Shown here piece by piece: positions 10,886 through 22,726 of a stretch of DNA of 64,000 bases. Position numbers and translations under genes: made by a program. The DNA comes from Torymus aiolomorphi (taxonomy: Eukaryota > Arthropoda > Insecta > Hymenoptera > Torymidae): positions 100,750,310 through 100,814,309 of the forward strand of contig CM070876.1 in the NCBI GenBank assembly GCA_036365515.1. The letters are read 5' to 3'. Positions within the stretch are counted from its first letter, which is position 1. The number at the start of each line of letters is the position of its first letter. Below the pieces are notes generated by a model that made no database searches, was not told where the DNA came from, and worked only from the letters and a program-made list of their open reading frames with translations.

Positions 10886-11201
10886 ATTAATGTTTACATT
10901 TTAACATGGGCACACCATTTCATTATTCACCCTTTCGCTTCCTCGAATAAGAAAAATCCATCTTTTCGGATAAAGTGCCGTAATATTATGTGTAAATATG
11001 TAAAATGGTTTGGTAATCTTGATTATTTTAAGTATAAAAGAAGTTTATTGTATCTCATTGTAATGAAAAACATTTTCAGCGCATCAAGATACATATTTCC
11101 TTACCAAACCATTTTATCAGAAAAGATGGATTTTTCTTATTGGAGGAAGCGAAAGGGTGAATAATGAAATGGTATGCCTATGTAAAAATGGAAACATTAA
11201 T
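10886..11201. mobile_element. Short foldback with ~85 bp arms
   Basis: ATTAATGTTT, ACCATTTCATTATTCACCC and AGAAAAATCCATCTTTTC at 10886-10968 recur inverted at 11117-11201. A second inverted pair (AAATGGTTTGGTAA with TTACCAAACCATTT) lies inside. Noncoding. Confidence 0.75.
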
Positions 11202-11496
11202 ACGTATTCAGTGAATTCAAAAATATGCACTCGCGTAAATTTGTCGGAGAACCTGCTGGAAGAAAAAAGGCTTTGAACATCGTGTTTTTAAAAATAAAGA
11301 AGCCTTTGTACCAAGTTCTATGATAATTAGCCATCCGGACACTTTTCTCCCCCCTTTACCAAGTAAGGTAAGATTTTATCCATTTAATTAAGTAATTATT
11401 ATATATCCATTAAATTAACAGATTATAAACAATATTAATAAAGTAAATTTTGGTAGAGACGACTGACAGTGAAGTTGTTGATGAGTATAATTTATT
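11202..11496 (+). other. Exon-like open stretch followed by a donor-like site
   Basis: Between a stop near 11241 and CAAGTAAGGTAAG near 11360-11372, one plus frame reads GFEHRVFKNKEAFVPSSMI and then PDTFLPPLPSK. It is compositionally unlike the noncoding surroundings and ends at two tandem GTAAG sites. It could be a fragment of a host exon caught by the foldback, or chance. No family was recognised. The rest, to 11496, is AT-rich without signals. Confidence 0.25.
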
Positions 11497-11576
11497 GATA
11501 TTACTGGTCGCACTGTCCATTAATTTTTGAGGGAAGGGGTAAAATAAACAACACCCAAGTGTGTAATTTTTTCGCC

Positions 11577-11610
11577 GACGTTTTGATCACTTTACTATGA
11601 TCCTCATCAG
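11577..11610 (-). ncRNA. Hammerhead ribozyme motif, mutated (PLE B, 3' terminal copy)
   Basis: The minus strand reads CTGATGAG, stem GATCA with TGATC, then AAAACGTC. The CUGANGA box is intact but the conserved GAAA box reads AAAA, which should abolish cleavage. Penelope-like elements are known to carry such minimal hammerheads with a very short stem III. Confidence 0.65.
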
Positions 11611-11989
11611 AGCTAAAGTTTATTAAATAAATTAAGTAAAAATTTTTAACAAAAGACATCCAAGAGATTTTTTTAAACAAGATAAACACTTACGCAATAA
11701 AGAGTTCAACAAAAACCATTTTCAAGAGTTTCAAATACGTTGTATAGGCCGCACGACTTGCTGCCTGTCAGGTGGTCGAAATTGTAAGCTGTCATACATT
11801 ATATAGTGGAAAATTGGTAAAGTATTAGTGAGAGTTACAAACGTCAGTATCGTGTATATGTATATGAACAGAATATAGTTTTGTGGAAAGGGGGAGAGAC
11901 TGGTAGCAGAGTGCGTTGCTAGAGCGAACGGTGTTACTGTGAGCTCCTTCGCACATCTTTTGGATATAATCGAGGATGTACTATTGTTG

Positions 11990-13029
11990 TATAAGGAATT
12001 TTTCATGAAATATAAAAGATCTGTATTCACTTTTTAAGTTGATTGTGTCAATCTTGACGTTCATACTGTTTTTTTGTGCTGTGATATGTAACATTTCAGA
12101 TAATAATATTTTACTTAAATTACTTTCATTGTCTAAAATTTTTACCTTGTCGAAGTTTATTGAATGGTTACTGTTACTGATATGGTTGAAAATCGCTGAT
12201 TTTTCTTTTATGCCGGCAGTCAGATTTGTGTTCTTTTACTCTTGTATTTAAGGGAGTTTATCAAAGTTGGAACGTATCAAGAATCAACGTCACCCCGCAC
12301 CGCGCGCACAGGTTTGCTCGAATGGTGCTCCCACTCTTGTAGTCAGAGCGCGTGTTTATACGGGACTGACATACACACATAGCTTCGTGCCGTCTATGAG
12401 CGTGCACACAGAGCGGTGCTCGTCTGTTTGTTCCCCCACCGCTTCAACGTCGTCTGCACGCGCGTCCGTACACCTAAAATTCCATACTTTCAACTACAAT
12501 ATCTTAAAAACGGTGAATCTAAGATCTCTGAACTTATAATATGATATTCTAAATATTCATCTTAATAACATATTAGTTTTTCAGACAAACGCTAAATGTA
12601 TCTTTGAAGTTATAGACTGAATCTATCTTTCGCGCGTGCGCGTTCCATAAGACGCCGTGTTAAAATGTTCAACTTTGCCGTTTAATATCTCAATAACGGT
12701 GAAGCTAGGCTCTTTTTTCTGAGAATATGATATAGATGATGATGTCACGTACATGTGACGAAAGTTTCAAAGACTTCCCAAATAAACTCAAAATCGGATG
12801 AACCCCCTTAAACTACGTGATGTTTGGCCAACGTACGTGGCATCGCATGTTTTACAATCGATTTTATAAATTACATTGGTTTTCTCAGTATGTTTACATT
12901 TATTTTTAACTAATCTTATTAAACAATTAAACTTATTAATGGTTTTGTAAACTGGTGTAATGTATAATTTACGTAAAGCTTTGCGTAGTTCGTTATCTAT
13001 TTGTTTCGTAAAAGGTAAAATGATACGGT
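11990..13029 (-). pseudogene. PLE B GIY-YIG endonuclease, split by a TTAA element
   Basis: Minus-strand reading near 12900-12812 gives VIYKIDCKTCDATYVGQTSR, the GIY-YIG core with its Cys pair. After the TTAA foldback (12248-12811) the same frame goes on as TRVKEHKSD; with one frame change it then reads HISNSNHSINFDKVKILD and ends LIQQ near 11987. Removing the foldback and one TTAA keeps the frame exactly. The region carries the endonuclease that nicks target DNA in Penelope-like elements. Confidence 0.75.
12248..12811. mobile_element. TTAA-flanked element, family B (GGGGGTTCATCCG end)
   Basis: TTAA at 12248-12251 and 12808-12811. The right end, read inward, is GGGGGTTCATCCGATTTTGA; the left end is a diverged GGGAGTTTATCAAAG. 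It interrupts the GIY-YIG frame of PLE B, which is restored exactly if the element and one TTAA are taken out. The interior is GC-richer than the surroundings near 12290-12470 and has no convincing gene. Related copy at 41621-42317. Confidence 0.82.
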
Positions 13030-13740
13030 TTAATCTATTGGTGTTACGTCTAAGAGTATTTTTATTGTTGTTATATGTAAATGTTTTTTAATGTGTTTTT
13101 CTATGAAATCTGGAGGGCATTGGTTGCTAATAAGAAATTGTTTAATAAGTTTTATGTTTTGTTGGTGAAATTTTTCATCAGCTAGTTTTGTTGATCTATC
13201 AACAAGTTTACAAATTACGCCTATTTTTGTGGCTATTGGATGATGTGAATTGTAGTTTAGAAATCTACCTGAAAAAGTAGGTTTTCTGTACCAGTCTAAG
13301 CTAATTGTATTATCATTATTTTTAATTATTGACAAGTCTAGGAAGCTAATTCTATTATTAGTTGATTTTTCTATAGTAAATTGTAAGTAGTTACTGTAGC
13401 TATTAAATATTTTTTGTGTATAATCTATTTTTTGTTTTGGTACGCATAATAAAATGTCATCGACATATCTAAAATAAAAAGGGACCTGGAATTCAAGTTT
13501 ATGTAGAGCGTAATTTTCTAATTGTTGCATGACTATATCAACTAGGATAGGGCTGATGGGATTTCCCATAGCTTATCCGAAAATTTTTTATAATATCTAT
13601 TGTTGAATTGGAAAAAATTATTATTAAGTATAAAGTTTATGGCGTTTATGAATTCATAAGAAGTTAAATTAATTTTGTTAAACAACTGTGGCCAACGTTT
13701 TTCAATGATATTTTCAATGTATTTTCAATGTATTTTGTTA
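13030..13740 (-). pseudogene. PLE B reverse transcriptase palm/thumb
   Basis: The 179-residue open stretch starts MGNPISPILVDIVMQQLE and carries the catalytic FYFRYVDDILLC and then FLDLSIIKN, all typical of Penelope-like RT. Upstream, to 13740, another frame gives FILNNNFFQFNN, which should precede the MGNPISP block, so a small frame change lies near 13570. It continues at 13029 into the linker and GIY-YIG part. Active-site Asp pair DD is present. Confidence 0.82.
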
Positions 13741-13776
13741 AAAATTTTTACTTAATTTATTTAATAAACTTCAGCT

Positions 13777-13810
13777 GTGATGAGGATCATAGTGAAGTGA
13801 TCGAAACGTC
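13777..13810 (+). ncRNA. Hammerhead ribozyme motif, mutated (PLE B, inverted copy)
   Basis: Plus strand reads GTGATGAGG, stem GATCA with TGATC, then GAAACGTC. The GAAA box and GUC are intact, but the first base of CUGANGA is G. That position pairs in the catalytic core, so activity is doubtful. Confidence 0.62.
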
Positions 13811-13900
13811 GGTGAAAAAATTACACACTTGAGTGTTGTTTATTTCACCACTTTCCTCAAAAATTAATGGACAGTGCGACCAGGAATATCAATAAATTAA

Positions 13901-14407
13901 TATTAATAAAGCATTCTTCCGCTAAGTCTTTCGAATGCCTATTTAAATTTGTTATTTTAAGTAATTGATTGATGTAGATATTTATTGTTTCTTATGTAGT
14001 TTAATAGTAATTGCTAATCTAAAAGCTTTATAGTTACTTTAAATTAGTAAAAGATATTACCATGAATTTTCTTGCGATGGTTCGACTAAGGATATATTTT
14101 ATTACAAGAGCCAAATGTGCATTTTAATCAGTTATTTAGCCATATATAATGGTTGCTTGATTTTTTTCTCTTTAATAGGGCTTTTGGCCTGTTCTGGGAT
14201 AGTGGCAGGTGTTTTTGTTATGAAAAAGGTACTCTCATGAATTTTTTGGTTATCGATCGAAGTCTTATTTTTGCATATTTCAAGTTTTAAAATAGCTCTA
14301 GCATAATTCAAATTGAATCCAATGGGTTTGAGAATAGTTTATTTGAAAAATTTTGAATATTTTCTAAAAAATGGTGTATATTGTCCCTATATGAAAAATG
14401 TACCCCT
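13901..14407. other. AT-rich core of the 6.3 kb foldback
   Basis: Lies between PLE B and the right arm. No gene or repeat was recognised. Confidence 0.4.
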
Positions 14408-15454
14408 GAGGAGCTATAAAGCATTGATAAAAGGCAAAAATTGCAAAAAAAGCTAAAATTACCAAGTTTGACCCTTTGCCACTCAAAAACTATGAATGAA
14501 AAAAATCTGAAAAAATTCAGGGTAATTTATGAGATGGTTACGAAGTTATTTAGGTGGATACGGAAGAAAAAAAATGTTGATCTCTGGAGTGCCCAGAGAA
14601 CGACCCATATATATGTCCTATTCTTATTCTTAATATGAACTTCCCTGATCGTTCGAGTACTTTGAAATTTTTTTAGCCGTAAATCGTGATCCAGAAAAAT
14701 GTGAAAAAATTTGAGTGTATAAACTTACATGTCTTTTATTTACCTAATATTTTTTAGAAAGTGTTAGAGCATTTTACTTGAGATACGGATCAAAATAACC
14801 TCAAAAACATTATTTTAAGCGGTAAATGCATGATTTTTCGGTTGAAATAACAATTTAGAAATTTTTTTAGCACTGAAGATGACCTTAAAAAAATCTGAAA
14901 AAATTCGAGGACATGTATATATGAGTCTTCTATATACCGCAGTTTTTTCATGAATTTTAAGAACATCTTTCTCGAGTTATACATGAAAAAATGCGAAAAT
15001 AACCTAAAAAATAGGGTTTTTCGCGTTTTTCAAGATGGCGCACCATTAAAATCGTTCAAAAAACTATCGGAGTGTTTAGGAAAAAGTGGAATAAGTAACT
15101 TAAAATAAATAAATGAGATGTATGTATCTTTGTTTTTAAATAATAACGATTTTAATTTTTTTAGAATTTTTTTGACCTTCAAGATGACTTTCAAAGTGTC
15201 CACAAAAATTCTTGTGTATTTACTATTACTTCAAATATTACTCAGAATTTTTTCAGATTTTTTCTATTGCACATTTCAGAAATAAAAATTATTATGTAAA
15301 AACACGACTTTTTTGAGGTTAGGTCAGTACGGGAAGGGGTTCAGAAGAAAGTGGCTGGGCGAAACTCACTTTTTTTAGTGTCCAAAAAAATATCTGAGGT
15401 TTATTTTCCAAAAGCCGAGCAAGGGCATTTTGACCATTATAATGGGAGATACCC

Positions 15455-15661
15455 TTTTATCCTCAATAATAATTTCTTGTAATTTAATAAAAGATTTTAG
15501 ATACAAATTTTCGGTTCGGCTATGGGAAATCCCATAAGTCCAATTTTATCTGATATTGTGATGGAGGATTTGGAATATGAATGCATTAAAAAATTACAAT
15601 CAAACCCGATATTTTATTTCCGATATGTAGACGATATTTTGCTCTGTATACACGAAAACTG
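15455..15661 (+). pseudogene. Penelope-like element A, part 2: RT catalytic block
   Basis: Reads ILNNNFL, GSAMGNPISPILSDIVME and FYFRYVDDILLCIHEN, the same order as in PLE B. It continues PLE A part 1 across the 6.3 kb foldback. It stops at 15661 in the codon after HEN, where the 13.2 kb word-array element begins; the next residues CIDETLNIFNSY follow at 28868. Together they give the same spacing between DDILLC and IFNSY (11 residues) as PLE B. Confidence 0.85.
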
Positions 15662-15995
15662 CACTGAAAAAAAAAGATTAGTAGTTTCAAGTAAATATTT
15701 AGTTGAAACAACTAAATGATTTCATTCACGCCTACCAACTAAATATTATATTGAATCAGCTAATTTAGCTATTTAAAATAACAAAATATTTAGTTACATG
15801 AACTAAATATTTACTGAAAATAAAGAAATATTTTATAAAGTTAACTAAGCGATTCATTGTATCAACTAACAGATTATTTAGATTGATAAAATATTAAATG
15901 AATTCTATAAAATATTGTATTGAAATGACTAAATTGTTAAGTAAAGCAACAAAATAGTTTATAAAATTGACTAAACGATTCATTGCACAAACTAA

Positions 15996-16560
15996 TTAGT
16001 TATTAAGAACAACGAAATACTTAATCAATTTGATAAAATATTTTATCCATATTACAAAACATTTATATGGAGCAACAAAATATTTCATGAAATTGACTAA
16101 ACAATTCATTGCATGAACTAACGGTTTATTAAGAACCATGCAATACTTAATCAATTTGACAAAAGATTTTACTGAAATAACTAAGTATTTATCTGGAGCA
16201 ACAAAATATTTTATGAAATTGACTAAACGATTCATTGCATGAACTAATGGGTTATTAAGAGTAATGAAATATTTAATCAATTTGACAAAAGATTTTACTG
16301 AAATGACTAAGTATTTACCTGGAGCAACAAAATATTTTATGAAATTGACTAAACAATTCATTCCATGAACTAACGGGTTATTAAGAACAATGGAATACTT
16401 AATCAATTTGACAAAAGATTTTACTGAAATGACTAAGTATTTATCTGGAGCAATAAAAAATTTTATGAAAGTGACTAAATGATTCATTGTATCAACTATG
16501 GGTTTCTTCACATAAATCAAATATTTTTTGGTAAAAAGTAAATTCATAACAAATTTTATT
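15996..16560. repeat. ~120 bp tandem repeat, about four units
   Basis: GGAGCAACAAAATATTT followed by GAAATTGACTAAACRATTCA recurs at about 16067, 16196, 16320 and 16440. The long minus-strand open frame here (KYLVISVKSFVKLIKY repeats) only mirrors the DNA repeat and is not taken as a gene. Confidence 0.8.
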
Positions 16561-17425
16561 AAAATTACTAAATATTCATTTAAAACAAATAAATATTTCA
16601 CTAAAGCAAATACACAATTGATTGCGTAAACTAAATATTTCGTTAGAGTAGATAAATATTTAATTGGTTTAACTACATATTTACTTCTAACAACTACATA
16701 TTAGGTGATAACATAAAATATCTTCGTTATATCAACTAATCACTTAGTTAGCTTAATTAAATAGTTTCTTGATTTTATAAAGTATTTCAATTGAATCAAC
16801 TAATGTAGTTATTTAAAACCACTAAATATTTAGTTTGGTCAACTTAACATTGTATGAAAACAAAAAAGTATTTGATCATATTAACTAAACATTCATTGCA
16901 TTAACTAACAATTTATCTTGTTTGATAAATTATTAAATTATTTTGACTAAACACTTGTTTGTAATTACTAAACATTTAATTAAAACAATGAAATATTTTA
17001 TCATACTAACTAACTGCTGCATTTATTTATTTATGTATTCAAACCAGTTTAACTTACGTAGATTTACATAGGTAAAATACAGATGTGTATAAATTATACA
17101 TATTGTATATCGCAGAGATGCACTAGGCGTCTGGACGCGATCCAGCATATACAAAATTAAAAATAAAGAAAACTTAATACTAAAATTATAATCGCAATAA
17201 AATTTTTGGCGTTATCAATATTTAACAGTGCTTTTATGAATATTCAACAGACTTATTAGTACTGTACCAAATAGTACTATCACAATTGATATTATATATC
17301 TGATTTTATCCAATTTTTTAGTTTGTTCTTATGTGAATATTTATTTATTGTTTTTAGATCATTCGGTAGTTGGTTGTATGTTGTTAAGGCTTTCCTATAA
17401 CTATTCTTAGCGATAATTTTTGCTT

Positions 17426-18612
17426 CCTCCTAGAGGAAGCTTTGTGATAGTAAAAAAAAACCGCTGCCAATTCATAGGCACGTAGCTTCCTCAAAATAAT
17501 TTTTTGATTCCTTTTATTAAATTAAAATTCGAAAAATAAATTTTTCACGAAAAAAATTGGAAAAATTTTATGAAAAATATTAACTTGTAATTTTTTCATG
17601 GCTATTCATTGAGGTTCCATTTGCAATTTATTTGTTTGTGATTTTAATTCTTATATGAATGGAAAACAATCTTATTTAAGTTCTATTCTTCATCAAATTT
17701 TTCTTCTTCAAGTCCACTGTCAACGGCTTCTCGTCGTATATTGGTTCCAAATAAAAAAAATATTCTAAAGTTGTTCTTTGATTGTGTTTACCTCAAATAT
17801 TTCTGAAATTTATGAACCAATCATTTTGCCAAAAGAACTCATCCGAGAACTATCAATAATATACCTCTACAACGAATTTTGAAGCGAATAAGACAATTTT
17901 ACTCTTGTAATAGTTGAACATATAAAACTGATTATTTTTCATTTTTCAATTTTTACGTTTTTCTTAATAACAAAAGAACCGTGATAGCTAGAGAATTAAT
18001 TTTTTTTTGCAAATATAGGTAATTTAATTCTCTTTCGAATGCCACCCACCCCATTTAGATACATAGAGCCGTTCTCGAGAAATTACGATTTTAAAAAAAA
18101 TTGAGAAAAATTTTAACCTCAAATATCTCCGAAATTTATGGATCAATCCTTTTGCCCAAAGAACTCACTTGATTGGTATACAATATCTAAAAAAATCACT
18201 TTTTTTTATAAATTATTTTTTTTCTCAAAAAATAATGAATAAAAAAACCTAAAAATTTGGTAAGTTATAGTACTTAATATCCTTTATAACCAAAAAAATA
18301 TTCATGTTAATATCTTTTTTTAATTTCGAAATATAACCTATTTACAAAAAATTACGTTTTCATCAATAACTTATGACGAAATATAGCTACCGACTTTTTT
18401 TCTTTTAAATATAAACAATATTTGTTCTAAATATTAAAAAAATCGAAAATAAAAATTTTGAAAATTAAAAAATTGCTATAAAAAAAAATTAAATTTTACA
18501 AAAATAGAATATTGACCCCAATTGTGGAAGCAAAATCTAAAAAAATTATCACTCTCCCGTTAAAATCGGTCGAGTAGATCATGAGATATCAGCGTATACG
18601 GACATACATACA

Positions 18613-18644
<32 letters not shown>

Positions 18645-18844
18645 TCCATACGGACATTTTCTAAAAATAGTGTATTCCAAATTTGCTAAATAACATTTCT
18701 AACACATTATCTCATAAACTTTTTTTTTTTACTATCACAAAGCTTCCTCTAGGAGGAAGCAAAAGTTTATGAGATAACGTGTTAGAAATGTTATTTAGCA
18801 AATTTGGAATCGAAATACACTATTTTTAGAAAATGTCCATATGG

Positions 18845-18889
<45 letters not shown>

Positions 18890-20628
18890 TGTATGTGTGT
18901 GTATGTCCGTATACGCTGATATCTCATGATCTACTCGACCGATTTTAATGGGAGAGTGATCATTTTTTTAGATTTTGCTTCCACAATTGGGGTCAATATT
19001 CTATTTTTGTAAAATTTAATTTTTTTTTTATAGCCATTTTTTAATTTTCAAAATTCTTATTTTCGATTTTTTTTTATATTTAGAACAAATATTGTTTATA
19101 TATCATGAATTCTCTGTATGTAGGATAAAATTATCTACAATTTAAAAAAAAAAAAGTCGGTAGCTATATTTCGTCATAAGTTATTGATGAAAACGTAATT
19201 TTTGTAAATAGGTTATATTTCGAAATTAAAAAAAGATAATAACATGAATATTTTTTTGGTTATAAAGGATATTAAGTACTATAACTTACTAAATTTTTAG
19301 GCTTTTTATTCATTATTTTTTGAGAAAAAAAAAATTTATAAAAGAAAGTGATTTTTTTTGTCGTTCAATAACTATAGTAAAATTGGCTTAATCGCTTTGA
19401 AATTCTTTGTAGGGGTAGATTTTGTATACCAATCGAGTGAGTTCTTTGGGCAAAAGGATTGATCCATAAATTTCGGAGATATTTGAGGTTAAAATTTTTC
19501 TCAATTTTTTTTAAAATCGTAATTTCTCGAGAACGGCTCTATGTATCTAAATGGGGTGGGTGGCATTCGAAAGAGAATTAAATTACCTATATTTTCTAAA
19601 GCAAAAATTAATTCTCTAGCTATCACGGTTCTTTTGTTATTAAGAAAAACGTAAAAATTGAAAAATGAAAAATAATCAGTTTTATATGTTCAACTATTAC
19701 AAGAGTAAAATTGTCTTATTCGCTTCAAAATTCGTTGTAGAGGTATATTATTGATAGTTCTCGGATGAGTTCTTTTGGCAAAATGATTGGTTCATAAATT
19801 TCAGAGATATTTGAGGTTAACATTTTTCTAGACATTTTTAAAATGTATTTCTTGAGGATGGCAGTGTGTATCTGAATGGGATGGGTAGCATTTGAAAGAG
19901 AATTAAAATATTTATATTTTCTAAAAAGAAAAATTTTTTAGTTATCACGGTTTTTATTATTAACAAAAATGTAAAACTTGAAAAATTGAAAAATGAAAAA
20001 AAAATCTGTCTACCAAATTTTTTAAAATACATCCCCTCACATTATAAAAGCTTTTCCACATAACGCATTCAATATAACACATGTAGCTTTTATATATCTT
20101 CAGATCGAGTTCGTTGCCCAAAAAAATCGGTCCATTGCGAAAAAAGATATTTGAGGTAAAAAATTTTTTTTAAAAATTTTCGAATCGCGTTTTCTCAAAA
20201 AATACTTGATTTATCAACTTAAAATTTTAACCACTTAATAAATTTATAGAAGACTATATTTGGTTATAATTTCAGGAGACCTTCATTTGTTTTTTAGAAA
20301 AAAATTATTTTAGAAAAAATTTGCGTTTTCGTTGTCGTACGATAACAAGAGCAAAAATTACCCAATCGTCCTGAAATTTGGCACAGATGTAGCTTTTATA
20401 TATCTTCAGATCAAGTTCGTTGCCCAAAAAAATCGGTTCATTACGAAAAAAGATATAACACACAGTTTAAGTTGAATCCGGACCCATGACCCTCTCCTAG
20501 TTAGTCTAACGGTACAAGATAAAGTATTAAATTTTAAATATTAGAAGTAAAAATTAATTAAAGGGATCAATAAATTAAGTTTGAGGAAGCTACGGGCCAA
20601 CGAATTGGCAGCGGTTTTTTGTTATGTT
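17426..20628. mobile_element. 3.2 kb foldback with a ~2 kb near-perfect palindrome, inside the LINE
   Basis: Outer repeats AACCGCTGCCAATTC and GTAGCTTCCTCAAA are at 17450-17500 and inverted at 20575-20625. Arms 17775-18738 and 18740-19835 are near-perfect inverse copies, centred on GCTTCCTCTAGGAGGAAGC at 18738-18756, and include (CA)n/(GT)n tracts at 18603-18645 and 18848-18900. The left arm lacks about 75 bp present near 19360-19430. The 3' part (20040-20560) repeats a related arm. Noncoding. The motif CGAGAACGGCTCTATG and the palindromic GCTTCCTC box recur in the diverged copy at 59990-61290. Confidence 0.75.
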
Positions 20629-20639
20629 TAGGTATTATT

Positions 20640-20885
20640 AAGGGTTTTTTTCTATGGGTCTGAAGTTTGCATCGTTGGAGTGCAACGAAATAACTTTTTA
20701 CAATTAATTAAAGTTATTAAGCAATGGAAATTTTATCTAAATCTTTGTTATAAAGTAATTTTATTCAATAAAACACTAAATCTACACACAAAATTAATAT
20801 TAATTCGTATAATCGTGAAGCAAAATAAATTTTTTTTCATTTCGTTGCATTCCAAAGTTGCAAACTTCAGACTCATTTTTTTCTC
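20640..20885. mobile_element. ~240 bp foldback inside the LINE
   Basis: GGGTCTGAAGTTTGCATCG with GAGTGCAACGAAAT at 20656-20692 is inverted at 20840-20876. It separates thumb and C-terminal parts of the LINE frame. Noncoding. Confidence 0.75.
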
Positions 20886-21435
20886 ATAATTCTGCTTGAT
20901 GTAATGCACTGGTTTTTGAGGTTTGTGTAATGATATCTTAGTACTTCATAAGTAAATAATTGTTCTAGCTTCATGGGATAATCCTGGCTTACAAAATTAT
21001 TTTTATGAATAATCCTTAAAATTCTTTTTTGTAAGTTCTGCAACAGCTTTAAATTGTTATTGTAAACTCCTCCCCATGCTATTATACCATAGCTGATGAC
21101 ACTGAAAATAAGCATAATATATCATCCTCAATGTTTCAATTTCATTGACTTGGAAATTTTATAAACAATGTATATTAAATATTTTGTTTTCTTGATGATA
21201 TATTGCATATGCTTATCCCACCTGAGGTTGCAATTAAATATGATTAATTGCTTAACATTTAAAGATAATTTATTGTTTGCTAGGCACTTATCAATTATAA
21301 GTAAATATCTATTCATACTGTCCTGAGCTTTATCCCAGGTATCATCACTAGTTACAATATACAGCTTATGCAGTGTCATCTGCATAAGCTGATATTGCAT
21401 CAGGAGTGATTTTTGTCAAGTGATCATTAAGGATA

Positions 21436-21806
21436 TGGCTTATACCAGCAGAGTTCTCTGCCATACCGACCACAATGTTTTTAATTAAATATTAATTGTT
21501 ATAAACTTTTCCTTGAATTCTGAGAGTCGACGCACAAAGGCAAACTTATTATCTAATTCCTGGTCAGATTTTAGATAAATCTATTGGAAAATTAAGACGA
21601 AATTAGAAAAATCGCAACGTCGCATATTACTATATTAACCTCAAAATATGACATCTTGCGATTTTTCAAATTTCGTCTTTATTTTTCAATAGATTTATCT
21701 GAAATTTGACCGGGAATTAGGTAATAAGTTTGCCTTTGTGCGTCGACTCTTGGAATTAAAGAAAAATCTTTTAACAATTAATATTTAATTAAAAACGTTG
21801 GGGTCT
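21436..21806. mobile_element. ~350 bp foldback inside the LINE reverse transcriptase
   Basis: TTTTTAATTAAATATTAATTG, GAGTCGACGCACAAAGGCAA and AATAGATTTATCT-type blocks on the left recur inverted on the right, centred near 21625. It splits the RT between GPLLFII and LNDHLTK, just upstream of YADDT. Confidence 0.75.
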
Positions 21807-22726
21807 GATAATAAAAAGTAATGGTCCTAAGATAGTTCCTTATGGAACACCAGTGTTTACTTTCCTGTAAGTACTTTCATTATCATTTATTTTAACCCTT
21901 TGAAATCTATCATTAAGATAACTTGCTCGTAAATCCAACGCCTGTCCTCTAATTCCTATACAATAAATTTTATCTAATAGTATTTCATGATCAACAGTAT
22001 CAAATGTTTTCGCCAAGTCTAAGAAAGTTATTATTGTAGATTTACTGTGATCTAGATTGTTGTGCAAAATATTAGTTATACATTTTAATGTATCTTTAGT
22101 ACCTACCCTTTTCATAAAACCAAATTGCTGATCTGTAATTATATTGTGTTTTCTTATAAATTCGTATATTCTATTATAAATTATTTTCTCAAAAATTTTT
22201 CCTATATTAGATATTAATGAAATCGGTCTGTAGTTAGTAACATTATGTTCATCTCCGGATTTGTATATAGGTACTATTTCTGCTTTTTTCAGTGCATCTG
22301 GCCAAGTAGCTTGCTCTATCCATGCTTGGTCTCTATTCTTAGCCCAGCAATATACCTACAAATTATTTTTAATGTTCTCGTATTTATTTTATCAACACCT
22401 CCACTTTTCATTTTAAGAGAATTTATTATATTTGTCACCTCATATGCACTTGTTGGATTTATAAACATTGAATTTTCGTTAAAATTCTCGTTAAAATTTT
22501 CGTTTCGTTCGCATTAGATTAACGAAATATTTAATAAATATAAATAAATTATTTGTTGAATCAACTAACTGTTTAATCAATTTTACAAAATATTTTGCTA
22601 ATTATTTCAGAAAAATTATAAAAAAATTTTTTTTAATTATTTTGAAACAAAAGTTTTTTCTTCGTTGTAGCCTTTTCGTACAACCATTGCATTGAAGTTG
22701 GTGATTTTTCCTGAACTTCTGCAACT

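Larger units (their letters stand above)
11497..13900 (-). mobile_element. Penelope-like element B with inverted terminal copies
   Basis: A minus-strand Penelope-like element lies between two ~155 bp inverted copies of its terminal repeat (11497-11655 and 13737-13897), which share GTGTAATTTTTTC, GGATCATAGT and AATTAATGGACAGTGCGACC. Inside are the RT palm (13030-13569) and a GIY-YIG endonuclease split by a TTAA foldback. Each terminal copy holds a hammerhead-like motif. It lies wholly inside the 6.3 kb foldback. Confidence 0.8.
9165..15454. mobile_element. 6.3 kb foldback element with ~1 kb inverted arms, inserted in PLE A
   Basis: The ends read CCCATTATAATGGTCAAAAT on the left and its complement on the right. 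The right end extends further, to GGGTATCTCCCATTATAATGG read from outside. Left arm 9165-10885 (with a TTAA element at 9978-10662) pairs with right arm 14408-15454, about 1.05 kb each without the insert. Arms are noncoding and A/T-run rich. The centre holds a small foldback, an exon-like stretch and Penelope-like element B. The RT reading of PLE A resumes directly on the other side. GGG-type ends could fit a Mutator-like or foldback class, but no transposase was seen and the target duplication is unclear because the left end seems a few bases short. Confidence 0.8.
17015..22510 (-). pseudogene. Jockey/CR1-like non-LTR retrotransposon, 5'-truncated and broken by three foldbacks
   Basis: Read on the minus strand from 22510: KSGGVDKINTRTLK, VPIYKSGD, NYRPISLIS, QFGFMKRVGTKDTL, FLDLAKTFDTVDH, GIRG, then GTILGPLLFII, and after a foldback LNDHLTKITPDAIS and YADDT (catalytic box). 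There follow SLNVKQLI, RWDKHMQYIIKKTKY and FSVISYGIIAWGG (thumb). The C-terminal KPLIIPKHN lies just past the 20640-20885 foldback and NSYRKALTTYNQLPNDLK at 17330-17425 past the 3.2 kb foldback. The 3' end carries ATAAATAAATAAAT near 17020, a simple-repeat tail usual for CR1/jockey-like elements. Stops (for example in VP-stop-GT at 21850 and after YADDTA) show it is dead. APE domain and ORF1 are missing. Confidence 0.8.

Noticed and set aside
15996..16601. 201-residue hydrophobic open frame on the minus strand
   Set aside because: It mirrors a ~120 bp AT-rich tandem repeat in a word-array element; the repeat phase keeps it open.
17418..17442. Helitron 3' end (hairpin with CTAG)
   Set aside because: The palindromic box contains CTAG, but there is no TC start, no hairpin followed by a CTRR end, and the element is a foldback.
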